Source: Rhizobium sp. AC27/96 (GTDB lineage: Bacteria; Pseudomonadota; Alphaproteobacteria; Rhizobiales; Rhizobiaceae). Taken from it: a stretch of DNA of 64,000 nt. The notes under the pieces were generated by a model. That model saw nothing but the letters and a program-made list of their open reading frames with translations. It had not been told where the DNA came from and made no database searches. The position numbers and the translations under genes are program-made. Location: positions 62,001-126,000 of the forward strand of contig NZ_LXKN01000007.1 of NCBI RefSeq assembly GCF_001692325.1. Direction: 5' to 3'. Below are positions 42,174 to 50,395 of the stretch, one piece after another; position 1 is the first letter of the stretch; every line of letters begins with the position of its first letter.

Positions 42174-43466
42174 ATGCTTGAAGTGCATCTCGATCCGGTC
42201 GGAGGCATTGCCGGCGACATGTTCGTCGCGGCACTTCTGGATGTGAGGCCGGATCTCGCGGCAGCGCTGATGGAGGCCCTGTCGCTCTGCCCGCTGCTCG
42301 ATAAAGTCGGGTTCGAGCTGTCCGATCATAATGATGGCATCCTCACGGGCCGGCGCTTCATCGTTCGTCGAGATGGCCGACGCGCAGAACTCGATGATAA
42401 CAATGCGGGACACCATCATCATGACGGTCACGACCACCACCATCATCACCATGATTATGGCCACGAACATCATCATCACGATCATTCGAGCCACCACTCT
42501 CACGCCGACTGGCATGTGATCCGCGAGGCTCTGTTGACTTCAAGGCTCGACCGGGAAACCGTGAAGCATGCGGTCGGCATCTTCTCTCGTCTGGCCGAAG
42601 CGGAAGCACAAGTGCATGGAGTCGATCCGGAGCAGGTGCGTTTCCACGAGGTCGGTGCATGGGATTCCATTGCCGACATCGTCGCTGCCGCATGGCTGAT
42701 CGCCCGGATCGATGCTGTAAACTGGACCGTGGGCGCCTTGCCGCTCGGCTCCGGCCGTGTGCGCAGCGCCCATGGGCTGCTGCCCGTGCCTGCCCCTGCG
42801 ACGGCCCTTCTCATGAAAGGCTTCGTGACCATCGACGACGGCATCGCCGGTGAGCGGGTGACACCAACCGGCGCGGCGATCCTGCACTATCTCTGTGATC
42901 CCACTGACACGGTCCGCAGACCTCGGAGGCTGACCGCCTCCGGCCATGGTTTCGGCACCAAGCGGCTGCCGGGCCTGAGCAACTGCCTCCGCGTGCTCAC
43001 CTTCGAGACGGTAGAAACGTCCACGGCGCACGATCAGGTGGCCGTTCTCGAATGCGAAATCGACGACCAGACCGGCGAAGACCTGGCACAGGCGATCGAT
43101 AATCTGCGTGCTCGCAAGGGCGTGCTCGATGTCGTGCAGATGCCCGTGTTTGGCAAGAAGGGCAGGATGATGACCCATCTTCGCATCCTTGCCGACCCTG
43201 CCGCCCGCGACGATATCATCCACACTGTTTTCGATGAGACGACGACGATCGGCATCCGGCATTCGCTCGCCGACCGCAGAGTTTTGCCGCGCGAGGTGAG
43301 AAATACTGAATTGGATGGACGGTCGCTTCGCCTCAAGCTCGTCGACCGTCCCGCTGGCCGCACTGTCAAACTGGAAGCCGACGACCTCACCGACATTGTG
43401 GGAAGTGCCGCGCGCACCCGGCTGCGCCGGAGAGCCGAGGCCAGCCTCCTGGAGGACGAGCAGTGA
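42174..43466 (+). CDS. larC: Nickel-pincer cofactor metallo-insertase LarC
   Basis: A 430-residue LarC (DUF111) protein, which inserts nickel into the pincer precursor in a CTP-dependent reaction. Conserved parts are HLDPVGGIAGDMFVAALLD at the N-terminus, EQVRFHEVGAWDSIADIV, and the C-terminal ECEIDDQTGEDLA. Residues 80-110 contain 20 histidines, a probable nickel store. LarC1 and LarC2 parts are in one uninterrupted frame, unlike the frameshifted Lactobacillus gene. It overlaps larE by 4 bases. Confidence 0.93.
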   Translation: MLEVHLDPVGGIAGDMFVAALLDVRPDLAAALMEALSLCPLLDKVGFELSDHNDGILTGRRFIVRRDGRRAELDDNNAGHHHHDGHDHHHHHHDYGHEHHHHDHSSHHSHADWHVIREALLTSRLDRETVKHAVGIFSRLAEAEAQVHGVDPEQVRFHEVGAWDSIADIVAAAWLIARIDAVNWTVGALPLGSGRVRSAHGLLPVPAPATALLMKGFVTIDDGIAGERVTPTGAAILHYLCDPTDTVRRPRRLTASGHGFGTKRLPGLSNCLRVLTFETVETSTAHDQVAVLECEIDDQTGEDLAQAIDNLRARKGVLDVVQMPVFGKKGRMMTHLRILADPAARDDIIHTVFDETTTIGIRHSLADRRVLPREVRNTELDGRSLRLKLVDRPAGRTVKLEADDLTDIVGSAARTRLRRRAEASLLEDEQ

Positions 43467-44260
43467 GGCGGAGACTGGAAAATATACTCGCTTCGCTGGA
43501 AACATTGGCTATCGCGGTCAGCGGCGGAGTCGATTCCATGACGCTTGCCATCATCGCCCACCGGCTGCTCGGCAGTGCGCGCGTAACGATGATGCATGCC
43601 GTTTCACCTGCAGTGCCGCCGGAGGCTACGGAGCGCGTGCGTGGCTTTGCTAAGAGCGAGGGCTGGGATCTTCGCATTCTCGATGCCGGCGAATTTGCCG
43701 ACGAGAACTACGTCAGCAATCCCGTCAATCGCTGCTTCTTCTGCAAGGGCAATCTCTACGGTGCCATCAGCCGCCTTTCGGATCGGCAAGTCTTGTCCGG
43801 CGCGAATACAGACGATCTCGGGGAATATCGGCCGGGGCTCGATGCCGCCCGTAATCATCACGTCCGCCATCCCTATCTTGAAGCGGAGATCGACAAACAG
43901 GGCGTGCGCGCGCTTGCCCGCGAACTCGGCCTTGGTGAGCTCGCTGAGCTGCCAGCATCACCTTGTCTTTCCAGCCGTGTCGAGACGACGATTGCCATCG
44001 ACCCTGAGGCGCTGAAGGCAATCCATGCCATCGAGCGCCTGATCGGCGCCGCACTGACACCCCAGACGGTACGCTGTCGCGTGCGGCGGGCTGGCGTCGT
44101 CATCGAACTCGATCCGCAAAGCCTCGATCGGATAACAACTGACAGGCAGTCAGACCTCTCTAAAGCGATCGTCGCATTGTTGCCCACAACGCTTGCTGGC
44201 CGCAGGATCGGCTTCGAAGCCTATCGCAATGGCAGCGCTTTCGTCGGAGCAAAGCAATGA
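43463..44260 (+). CDS. larE: Pyridinium-3,5-bisthiocarboxylate synthase LarE (ATP-dependent sulfur transferase)
   Basis: A 265-residue PP-loop enzyme that adds sulfur to the pincer precursor. The PP-loop SGGVDS is at 20-25, CFFCKGNLYGA at about 92-102, and the PCLSSR motif has Cys at about 169, the position of the sacrificial sulfur-donating cysteine in single-cysteine LarE proteins. Only one cysteine is in that motif, so a sacrificial mechanism rather than an iron-sulfur-cluster version is inferred. It overlaps larC and larB by 4 bases each. Confidence 0.93.
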   Translation: MRRRLENILASLETLAIAVSGGVDSMTLAIIAHRLLGSARVTMMHAVSPAVPPEATERVRGFAKSEGWDLRILDAGEFADENYVSNPVNRCFFCKGNLYGAISRLSDRQVLSGANTDDLGEYRPGLDAARNHHVRHPYLEAEIDKQGVRALARELGLGELAELPASPCLSSRVETTIAIDPEALKAIHAIERLIGAALTPQTVRCRVRRAGVVIELDPQSLDRITTDRQSDLSKAIVALLPTTLAGRRIGFEAYRNGSAFVGAKQ

Positions 44261-44922
44261 GCGGTTCCGATGTCGTCTTCGATTTTGGCCGCTCGGCCCG
44301 CATCGGGCTCGATGAGGCTGTGTTCAGCGAAGGCAAGAGCGTCGGGCAGATCGTTTCCATCCTCGCGGATGCACGCGAGCGGAAGGTCGGTCTGCTGCTG
44401 ACGCGCCTTGATGCGGGTAAGTTCTCAAGCCTGCCGGCGGAGCTCGCCGCCGATATCGACTATTGCCCCCTCTCCCGAATAGCTTTCTTCGGGCCGCTGC
44501 GGCCGGTCGTCGTCACCGGCAAGGTTGCGATTGTCGCTGCCGGCACGTCTGATGCCGGCGTCGCGCGGGAGGCCGCGCGCACACTCCGTCACGCCGGCGT
44601 CGAGGCGAGCCTCATCACCGATGTCGGCGTAGCCGGTCTCTGGCGGCTCATGGACAGGATCGAGGAAATCCGGTGCCATCCGATCGTCATTGCCGTCGCC
44701 GGCATGGATGCCGCACTTGCCAGTGTACTCGGAGGGCTCGTCCCCGGCGTGCTGATCGCCGTCCCGACCTCCGTTGGCTATGGAGCGTCCGAAAGCGGCC
44801 GCACGGCTCTCAATGCGATGTTGGCAAGCTGTGCCCCAGGGGTGACCGTTTGCAATATCGACAACGGTTACGGCGCGGCCTCGGCTGCCCTGCGCACGCT
44901 TTCCATTATGGCAACACATTAG
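44257..44922 (+). CDS. larB: Pyridinium-3,5-biscarboxylate mononucleotide synthase LarB
   Basis: A 221-residue LarB protein (PurE-like AIR-carboxylase fold) that carboxylates and hydrolyses nicotinic acid adenine dinucleotide, the first step of the cofactor. The region VAIVAAGTSDAGVAREA, ITDVGVAGLWRL and IAVPTSVGYGASESG is characteristic, and CAPGVTVCNIDNGYGA supplies a conserved cysteine and acid. It completes larC-larE-larB. It ends in a stem-loop facing the convergent FAH-type gene. Confidence 0.93.
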   Translation: MSGSDVVFDFGRSARIGLDEAVFSEGKSVGQIVSILADARERKVGLLLTRLDAGKFSSLPAELAADIDYCPLSRIAFFGPLRPVVVTGKVAIVAAGTSDAGVAREAARTLRHAGVEASLITDVGVAGLWRLMDRIEEIRCHPIVIAVAGMDAALASVLGGLVPGVLIAVPTSVGYGASESGRTALNAMLASCAPGVTVCNIDNGYGAASAALRTLSIMATH

Positions 44923-44924
44923 AA

Positions 44925-44950
44925 GTGGGAGGCGCTTCACCGCCTCCCAT
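44925..44950. terminator. Stem-loop between larB and the convergent hydrolase gene
   Basis: GTGGGAGGCG (44925-44934) pairs with CGCCTCCCAT (44941-44950) through a 6-base loop, with one G-U pair. It is centred between two converging stops (44922 and 44958). No strong T-run occurs on either side. Confidence 0.55.
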
Positions 44951-44957
44951 CATTCAA

Positions 44958-45803
44958 TCAGGCTGCATCGACAGTCAGCTGCGTCTGCTCGCCAAGCCCA
45001 TCGATTCCGAGCTTGATCGTCTGCCCTGCCGTCAGGAAAAGCGGCGGCTTCATGCCGAGGCCGACGCCGGGCGGCGTGCCGGTGGAGATGATATCGCCTG
45101 GCTGCAGGCTCATGAATTGCGAGATGTAGTGGACGAGGAAGGCAACGCCGAAGATCATTGTCTTGGTGGAGCCGTTCTGGCGCATCGTACCGTCGACCGA
45201 AAGCCACATCTTCAGGTTCTGCGGATCGGCGATCTCGTCGCGCGTGACCACCCAGGGGCCGATCGGCCCGAAACTATCGGCCGATTTGCCCTTGGTCCAT
45301 TGGCCGCCGCGCTCGGCCTGGAATTCACGCTCGGACACGTCATTGATGAGGCAATAGCCGGCAACGTGCTTCAAGGCATCGGCCTCGGAGACATAGCGGG
45401 CTTCATCGCCGATCACGATGCCGAGTTCGACTTCCCAGTCGGTCTTTTTCGACTTGCGCGGAATGATGACGTTGTCGTTCGGGCCGGTGATGGCGCTCGT
45501 CGCCTTCATGAAGAGGATCGGCTCTTCGGGAATAGCTGCACCCGTCTCGGCAGCATGGTCGGCATAATTCAGGCCAACGCAGATGAATTTGCCGGTTCGG
45601 GCGACACATGGGCCGAGGCGACCGGGCTCGGCAACCACGGGCAGGCTCTCGACGTCGATTGCGGCGATCTTTGCCAGGCCGGCCACAGTGAGATTGACGC
45701 CGGCAATGTCATCGATCTGACCGCTAAGGTCCCTGACCTTGCCGTTCTTGTCGAGGATGCCGGGCTTTTCGTGGCCGCGCTGGCCGTATCGGAGAAGCTT
45801 CAT
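44958..45803 (-). CDS. FAH-family hydrolase, 2,4-diketo-3-deoxy-L-fuconate hydrolase-like
   Basis: A 281-residue fumarylacetoacetate-hydrolase-fold enzyme. Metal ligands lie in DWEVELGIVIG (ExE) and INDVSEREFQ (Asp). The core GLNYADHAAETG and STGTPPGVGLGMKPP are typical of the ureidoglycolate-lyase/diketo-deoxyfuconate group. In oxidative fucose breakdown this enzyme splits the diketo acid to pyruvate and L-lactate. It follows a KDF-dehydrogenase-like SDR in the operon, supporting that role, although other acylpyruvate substrates are possible. Confidence 0.87.
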   Translation of the reverse strand: MKLLRYGQRGHEKPGILDKNGKVRDLSGQIDDIAGVNLTVAGLAKIAAIDVESLPVVAEPGRLGPCVARTGKFICVGLNYADHAAETGAAIPEEPILFMKATSAITGPNDNVIIPRKSKKTDWEVELGIVIGDEARYVSEADALKHVAGYCLINDVSEREFQAERGGQWTKGKSADSFGPIGPWVVTRDEIADPQNLKMWLSVDGTMRQNGSTKTMIFGVAFLVHYISQFMSLQPGDIISTGTPPGVGLGMKPPLFLTAGQTIKLGIDGLGEQTQLTVDAA

Positions 45804-45833
45804 ATTGATTGTCCGCTATCTTGAGTTGGTGTT

Positions 45834-46577
45834 TTAAGCGTTCGCCCAGCCGCCATCGATGACGACGGCGTTGCCGGTCATGAAGGCAGACTCGTTGCTG
45901 GCGAGGTAAACGACGAGTTCGGCGACTTCTTCCGCCGTTCCGAGCCTACCCATCGGCTGACGGGCGATAAAGCCGGCTCTGGCCTGATCATAGTCGCCAA
46001 GTGCGCGCATACGATCCTGCAGCGAGGGGCTTTCCACCGTGCCGGGGCAGATGGCATTGGCGCGGATGCCCTGGCCGACATAATCGAGTGCGACCGATTT
46101 CGTCAGCCCGATGACCGCAGCCTTGGTGGTCCCATAGATGAAACGGTTCGGCGCGGCGATAACGGTCGACGCGACCGATGCCATATTGACGATCGATCCG
46201 CCACCCCGTGCGATCATGCCGGGCAGGAAGGCGCGGATCATGCGGTACATCGCGCGGATATTCAGGTTGACGGAAAAATCGAAAGCATCCTCGTCGCAAT
46301 CGAGGATCGAACCGTTATGGACGAAGCCGGCGCAGTTGAAAAGAATATCCGGCGCATCGATGTCGGCCGCGAAATCCTTGATCTCTTCTGCCTTCAAAAC
46401 GTCGAGCCTCCGCACCGTGACGCCGGCATGGTCGCGAAGCGTGTCCAGCTTTGCTGCGTCGATGTCCGTTGCCCAGACACGGGCGCCCTCCCGCAAAAAG
46501 GCCAGCACGGTGGCGCGCCCCATCCCTTGTCCGGCCGCCGTGACGACGGCCGTCTTTCCTTCAAGTCTTCCTGTCAT
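45834..46577 (-). CDS. SDR oxidoreductase, 2-keto-3-deoxy-L-fuconate dehydrogenase-like
   Basis: A 247-residue classical SDR with TAAGQGMGRATV at the cofactor loop, NCAGFVHNGS, catalytic Ser in NMASVAS, YGTTKAAVIGL as the Tyr-x-x-x-Lys and MTGNAVVIDGGWANA at the C-terminus. It resembles the DHRS6/KDF-dehydrogenase branch. It sits directly upstream of the FAH hydrolase, which would use its diketo product. Substrate specificity is inferred from context. Confidence 0.87.
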   Translation of the reverse strand: MTGRLEGKTAVVTAAGQGMGRATVLAFLREGARVWATDIDAAKLDTLRDHAGVTVRRLDVLKAEEIKDFAADIDAPDILFNCAGFVHNGSILDCDEDAFDFSVNLNIRAMYRMIRAFLPGMIARGGGSIVNMASVASTVIAAPNRFIYGTTKAAVIGLTKSVALDYVGQGIRANAICPGTVESPSLQDRMRALGDYDQARAGFIARQPMGRLGTAEEVAELVVYLASNESAFMTGNAVVIDGGWANA

Positions 46578-46594
46578 TTCAGATCCTCAGCACA

Positions 46595-47314
46595 TTATTC
46601 GGATTGCTCTTCGGCAAGGCCAACACGGCTTGCCGCGCCATGGAGGTGGGCACGCATCGCCTCCTGAGCTTCGTCCGCATCCCCGGCCTCGATGGCATCG
46701 AGAATACGCTGGTGCTCTCCGAGCGTGACGGCGGCGAGATCCTCGGAGCGCTGTTGATTGCCTGACGCGAGAATGCTCTCGCGTACCTTCTCCGAGACGA
46801 ACATCAAAAACTGAACCATGTAGGCATTGTCGGTGGCGGCGGCGACCGTCTTGTGAAATTCGAGGTCGGTCTTCAGCCACATCACGCTTCCATAGGGCGC
46901 GGCCCGCATCGTTGCGAGAGCATCCTTCATGGCGAGAAGATCGTCACCTGTACGACGCTTTGCGGCGAGAGCCGCCGCCTGGACTTCGAGAATGCCGCGC
47001 AGTTCGAAGAGCGACTGGAAGGCACTTGCCTGCTGCAGGGCCTCGAAATCGATCGTCAGCACCGTAGCATTGGGCTCGTCCGCAACAAATGCGCCTCGGC
47101 CCTGCTGCGACCAGATGCGGCCTTCGGAACGCAGCCGCGCGATTGCTTCGCGGACGACATTGCGGCTGACGCCGAATGTCTGGGCCAGTTGCTGTTCGGT
47201 CGGCAACTGGTCGCCGGGCCGCAGCCGCCCCTGTGCGATCTCCCGCGAAATCGAACTCGCGACCAATGTCGAGAGATGCGGTCCCCGATTGACCTTGTCG
47301 AGCTTCAGCGTCAT
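46595..47314 (-). CDS. GntR-family transcriptional regulator (FCD domain)
   Basis: A 239-residue FCD-type GntR regulator. The winged helix contains TEQQLAQTFGVSRNVVREAIARLRS and the wing GRIWSQQGRGAFVA. The FCD domain has FELRGILEVQAAALAAKRR and FHKTVAAATDN. It lies inside the operon for the FAD dehydrogenase, SDR and FAH hydrolase, three bases after the FAD dehydrogenase gene. That operon promoter carries a variant of TTGTCGTACAA over its -10, so this is the best candidate for the regulator of the shared sites. Confidence 0.92.
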   Translation of the reverse strand: MTLKLDKVNRGPHLSTLVASSISREIAQGRLRPGDQLPTEQQLAQTFGVSRNVVREAIARLRSEGRIWSQQGRGAFVADEPNATVLTIDFEALQQASAFQSLFELRGILEVQAAALAAKRRTGDDLLAMKDALATMRAAPYGSVMWLKTDLEFHKTVAAATDNAYMVQFLMFVSEKVRESILASGNQQRSEDLAAVTLGEHQRILDAIEAGDADEAQEAMRAHLHGAASRVGLAEEQSE

Positions 47315-47317
47315 TCC

Positions 47318-48763
47318 CTACCCCCGTACTTCGCTTTCCACGCTTGCCAGTATTCGGCCCTCGCTTAACAGATGCTTCGGATCGAACGCATCCTTGATCC
47401 GGCTGGAAAGCTCCAGCGTCAAGGGGTCGGCGCGTTTGAGGAATGCCGCCTGCTTGACGCGGCCGATACCATGCTCCGCGCTGATCGAGCCGCCATGCCT
47501 GTCCACGACATCGAAAATCACCTCTTCCGTCGCATGGAACAGGTGGTCGAACTCGGCAGCCGGCATGCCCACCGGCGGAACGATGTTCAGATGAATATTG
47601 CCGTCGCCGACATGGCCATAGGTTACGGCAATCGCTTCGGGGTGTTTTTTCGAGAGAGCGTCGAGCGTATCGGAAACGAAGGCGGCCAGGCTTGATATCG
47701 AGACCGAAACATCCGTCCTGAGGTAGCGTCCCCCACGACCCTGCGCCTCGACCATCATCTCCCGCAGCAGCCACAATTTGTCGCTCTGCGCCTTGCTGCT
47801 GGCGATGACGCCATCGAGAATGAGATCGGAGGCATCCGCGAGAAAGCCTTCCAGCAACGCCCTCAGATCGACCCGTCCGGCCGCCGACGCTTCGATGAGA
47901 ACGTAGACGGGATAGGCCTCGCTCAATGGATCGGGGAGATCGTTTCGTGAATTGATGGCGATCTCGATACCCCCACGCAGAATGAGCTCGAAAGCGGTGA
48001 GCAGATCGCTGCATTGGCGGCGCGCCCGCGCGTAAAGCTGCATGGCCGCTTCAACGGATTCGAGGCCGACCAGCGCCGTCTCCACCTGTTCCGGCTTCGG
48101 GAAAACCTTGAGTGCAACGGCGGTCACGATGCCGAGCGTGCCTTCGCTGCCGATGAAGAGCTGCTTCAGGTCATAGCCGCGATTGTCCTTGCGCAACGTA
48201 CGCAGGCCATTCCAGATGCGGCCATCGGCAAGCACGACCTCCAGGCCGAGCACGAGATCGCGCGTCATGCCGTAGCGCAGCACATTGAAGCCGCCGGCAT
48301 TGGTGGAGACGTTGCCACCGATCCGGCAAGTACCCTGCGCACCGAAGGTGATGGGGAGAATACAATCCGCCGCCTCGGCATGCTGCTTGGCCTCTTCAAG
48401 AATACAGCCAGCCTCGACAACCATCGCAAAATCGATGGGATTGACGGAACGCACCTTGTTCATCCGCTCCAGCGAAACAACGACTTCCCCGCCGGGATAG
48501 CTCGGCACGGCTCCACCGACCAGCCCCGTCAATCCGCCCTGTGGCACGACGTGGATCTGATGCTCATGGCAGCACTTCATAAGCTGGCTTACTTCCGCCG
48601 TCGATCGTGGCCGCGCGACCGCCAATGGCCGGCCGTAGTGATCGCCGGACCAATCCCGGCTGTAGCGTCCCATGGCATCCGCATCCGTCAGGAGCATCTC
48701 TGCCGGCATCGCTGCCGCAAGGGCTGCGAGCGCGCTTTCCTGATGGGGCGAAAGGGCATTCAT
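47318..48763 (-). CDS. FAD-linked D-2-hydroxyacid dehydrogenase (GlcD/D-lactate dehydrogenase-like)
   Basis: A 481-residue flavoprotein of the GlcD/D-2-hydroxyglutarate dehydrogenase family. The FAD (PCMH) domain covers about residues 35-215 with PQGGLTGLVGGAVP, GNVSTNAGGFNVLRYGMTRD and FIGSEGTLGIV. The C-terminal domain has YGHVGDGNIHLN and AEHGIGRVK, both active-site motifs. It would oxidise D-lactate or a similar D-hydroxyacid. In this context it could oxidise D-lactate made by LarA or glyoxalase. The start at 48763 (MNALSPHQES) is chosen by family length. Confidence 0.9.
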   Translation of the reverse strand: MNALSPHQESALAALAAAMPAEMLLTDADAMGRYSRDWSGDHYGRPLAVARPRSTAEVSQLMKCCHEHQIHVVPQGGLTGLVGGAVPSYPGGEVVVSLERMNKVRSVNPIDFAMVVEAGCILEEAKQHAEAADCILPITFGAQGTCRIGGNVSTNAGGFNVLRYGMTRDLVLGLEVVLADGRIWNGLRTLRKDNRGYDLKQLFIGSEGTLGIVTAVALKVFPKPEQVETALVGLESVEAAMQLYARARRQCSDLLTAFELILRGGIEIAINSRNDLPDPLSEAYPVYVLIEASAAGRVDLRALLEGFLADASDLILDGVIASSKAQSDKLWLLREMMVEAQGRGGRYLRTDVSVSISSLAAFVSDTLDALSKKHPEAIAVTYGHVGDGNIHLNIVPPVGMPAAEFDHLFHATEEVIFDVVDRHGGSISAEHGIGRVKQAAFLKRADPLTLELSSRIKDAFDPKHLLSEGRILASVESEVRG

Positions 48764-48817
48764 TCGGTTGCTCCGGGTTAGGTTCGAAAACATCTGGACA
48801 ACTAGGTCGCTTGCATG

Positions 48818-48849
48818 GTTATCATACAACATCGGTTTTGAACATCAAG
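48818..48849 (-). promoter_or_regulatory. Promoter of the FAD dehydrogenase operon with operator variant
   Basis: On the minus strand TTGATG (48848-48843), 16 bases and TATGAT (48826-48821) make a plausible promoter. The plus-strand GTTATCATACAAC (48818-48830) matches the extended operator GTTGTCGTACAAC at 11 of 13 positions and covers the -10. This would place the operon in the same regulon as the importers. Confidence 0.5.
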
Positions 48850-48925
48850 TGCGGGGGCCTCTTCAGCTGCTCCCATTTCACCGAAAACCGATGTGAAAAC
48901 GATAACTTGCAGGAGGATCCGTATT

Positions 48926-49339
48926 ATGACCGCCACGTCCGGCCAATTTAGAATGATGCACACCATGATCCGCGTGTTCGATCTCGACAGGTCGATCAAA
49001 TTCTACACCGAACTGCTTGGGATGAAGCTTCTGCGCAAGGATGACTACCCGGGCGGCAAGTTCACCAACGCCTTCGTCGGCTATGGTCCGGAGGAGACGG
49101 ATACCGTCGTCGAGCTGACCTACAACTGGGGTCGTGAAGAGCCCTACGAACTCGGCACGGGCTTCGGCCATCTTGCGCTTGGCGTCAACGATATCTACGC
49201 CGTCTGCGCTGCTCTGGAAAAGGAAGGGGCAAAGATCCCGCGTCCCCCCGGCCCGATGCTGCACGGCACGACGCATATCGCCTTCATCGAAGATCCCGAT
49301 GGCTACAAGATCGAGTTGGTCGGCCTCGACACGATGTAA
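48926..49339 (+). CDS. gloA: Lactoylglutathione lyase (glyoxalase I)
   Basis: A 137-residue VOC-fold enzyme. The four metal ligands of GloA are recognisable: His in MMHTMIRVFDL, Glu in VVELTYNWG, His in GFGHLALGV and Glu in YKIELVGL. It converts the methylglyoxal-glutathione hemithioacetal to S-D-lactoylglutathione, a route to D-lactate. AGGAGGATCC precedes the ATG. It is divergent from the FAD D-hydroxyacid dehydrogenase, which fits methylglyoxal arising during deoxysugar breakdown (inference). A strong terminator follows. Confidence 0.93.
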   Translation: MTATSGQFRMMHTMIRVFDLDRSIKFYTELLGMKLLRKDDYPGGKFTNAFVGYGPEETDTVVELTYNWGREEPYELGTGFGHLALGVNDIYAVCAALEKEGAKIPRPPGPMLHGTTHIAFIEDPDGYKIELVGLDTM

Positions 49340-49359
49340 GGATTGTTTGGTTCTTAGAG

Positions 49360-49386
49360 GGCCGCGTCGACCGACGCGGCCTTTTT
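49360..49386 (+). terminator. Rho-independent terminator of gloA
   Basis: GGCCGCGTC (49360-49368) pairs with GACGCGGCC (49373-49381) over a 4-base loop and is followed by TTTTT (49382-49386). Textbook structure 20 bases past the gloA stop. Confidence 0.92.
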
Positions 49387-49416
49387 CATACGCGAATGCC
49401 GCCCCCGAACGCCCTG

Positions 49417-50385
49417 TCATTTGATGATCGCAATCTTGCTGCGGTCGATGGTGATGGCAACGGCGAGGATGAGGACGGCGCCGAAGACGACATTTTCCGC
49501 AAAGATGTTGATCCCGACGAATGTCATGCCGATGCGGACGATGGAGATGATCAGCGCACCGACGGCGGTGCGTGCCACACCGCCAAGACCACCGGTGATC
49601 GCCGTGCCGCCGACGATGACGGCGGCGATGGCGGGGAGAAGCAGCTGGTTGGCGAGATTGGGCGAGCCGCTTGAAAGACGTGCTCCAAGGATGATGCCGG
49701 CGATTGCGGCCAACATTCCCGATATTGCGAATGCGACGATCTTCGTCCGCTCGACATTGATCCCGGCCGCGATCGCTGCCGGTTCGCCTGCGCCGACCGC
49801 CAGACTGTGGCGGCCGAAGCGCGTATATCTGAGGCCGATATAGGCCAGGATGCCGATAACGGCGGCGATCCAGATGACGGTCGGCAGGCCGGCGAGCGTG
49901 CCGTTGATCCAGGCGGTTTTCTCGCGCCCGCCTTCCTCGATGGTGATTGCCCGGCCAGCCGCCGCCCAAAGGGCAATGCCGGCCACGACGCCGCCGGTCG
50001 CAAGCGTCGCCACGAAGGACGGCACTTTCAGGCGGACATGGACGTAGCCGCTGAGGATGCCGAAGACGAGGCCTGACAGGATTGCAACGGCGAAAGCGAG
50101 AATGCCGATCTGCGGCAGGAGCTGAGCGAGGATAACGCTTGCCAGCGATGCGACCGACTGGATCGAGAGATCAATGCCGCCGATGAGGATGACGAAGGTG
50201 ACGCCGGCCGCCAGAATGAACAGAACGGCCGTGTTCGACAGCAGCAGGATCAGCGTATCGCCCGTCAGGAAGCCTGGCGCCGCCACCTCGATGGCGAGCA
50301 CCAGCACAACAAGCAATGCGGGCGGTATCGCGCCTTGAATCCAGCCGGCGGCAAGGAGAGTTTTGATGTCTCTGAAGCTCTTCAT
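49417..50385 (-). CDS. Sugar ABC transporter permease (CUT2, RbsC-like)
   Basis: A 322-residue membrane protein with about eight to ten hydrophobic helices. It has the CUT2 hallmarks TFVILIGGIDLSIQSVASLASV and VGAGEPAAIAAGINVER, plus GGTAITGGLGGVARTAVGALI near the C-terminus. It is the last gene of a four-gene operon with a second permease, the two-permease layout of rhamnose (RhaPQ) and AI-2 (LsrCD) importers. The pairing suggests a deoxysugar ligand. Confidence 0.93.
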   Translation of the reverse strand: MKSFRDIKTLLAAGWIQGAIPPALLVVLVLAIEVAAPGFLTGDTLILLLSNTAVLFILAAGVTFVILIGGIDLSIQSVASLASVILAQLLPQIGILAFAVAILSGLVFGILSGYVHVRLKVPSFVATLATGGVVAGIALWAAAGRAITIEEGGREKTAWINGTLAGLPTVIWIAAVIGILAYIGLRYTRFGRHSLAVGAGEPAAIAAGINVERTKIVAFAISGMLAAIAGIILGARLSSGSPNLANQLLLPAIAAVIVGGTAITGGLGGVARTAVGALIISIVRIGMTFVGINIFAENVVFGAVLILAVAITIDRSKIAIIK

Positions 50386-50395
50386 GATGCTCTCC

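Noticed and set aside
42411..42503. CAT/CAC-rich repetitive DNA resembling a simple tandem repeat
   Set aside because: It is the in-frame His-rich part of larC; the repetition comes from histidine codons, with the reading frame intact on both sides.
42174..43466. A programmed frameshift in larC as in Lactobacillus
   Set aside because: The frame is continuous from the LarC1 to the LarC2 part, so no frameshift is needed here.
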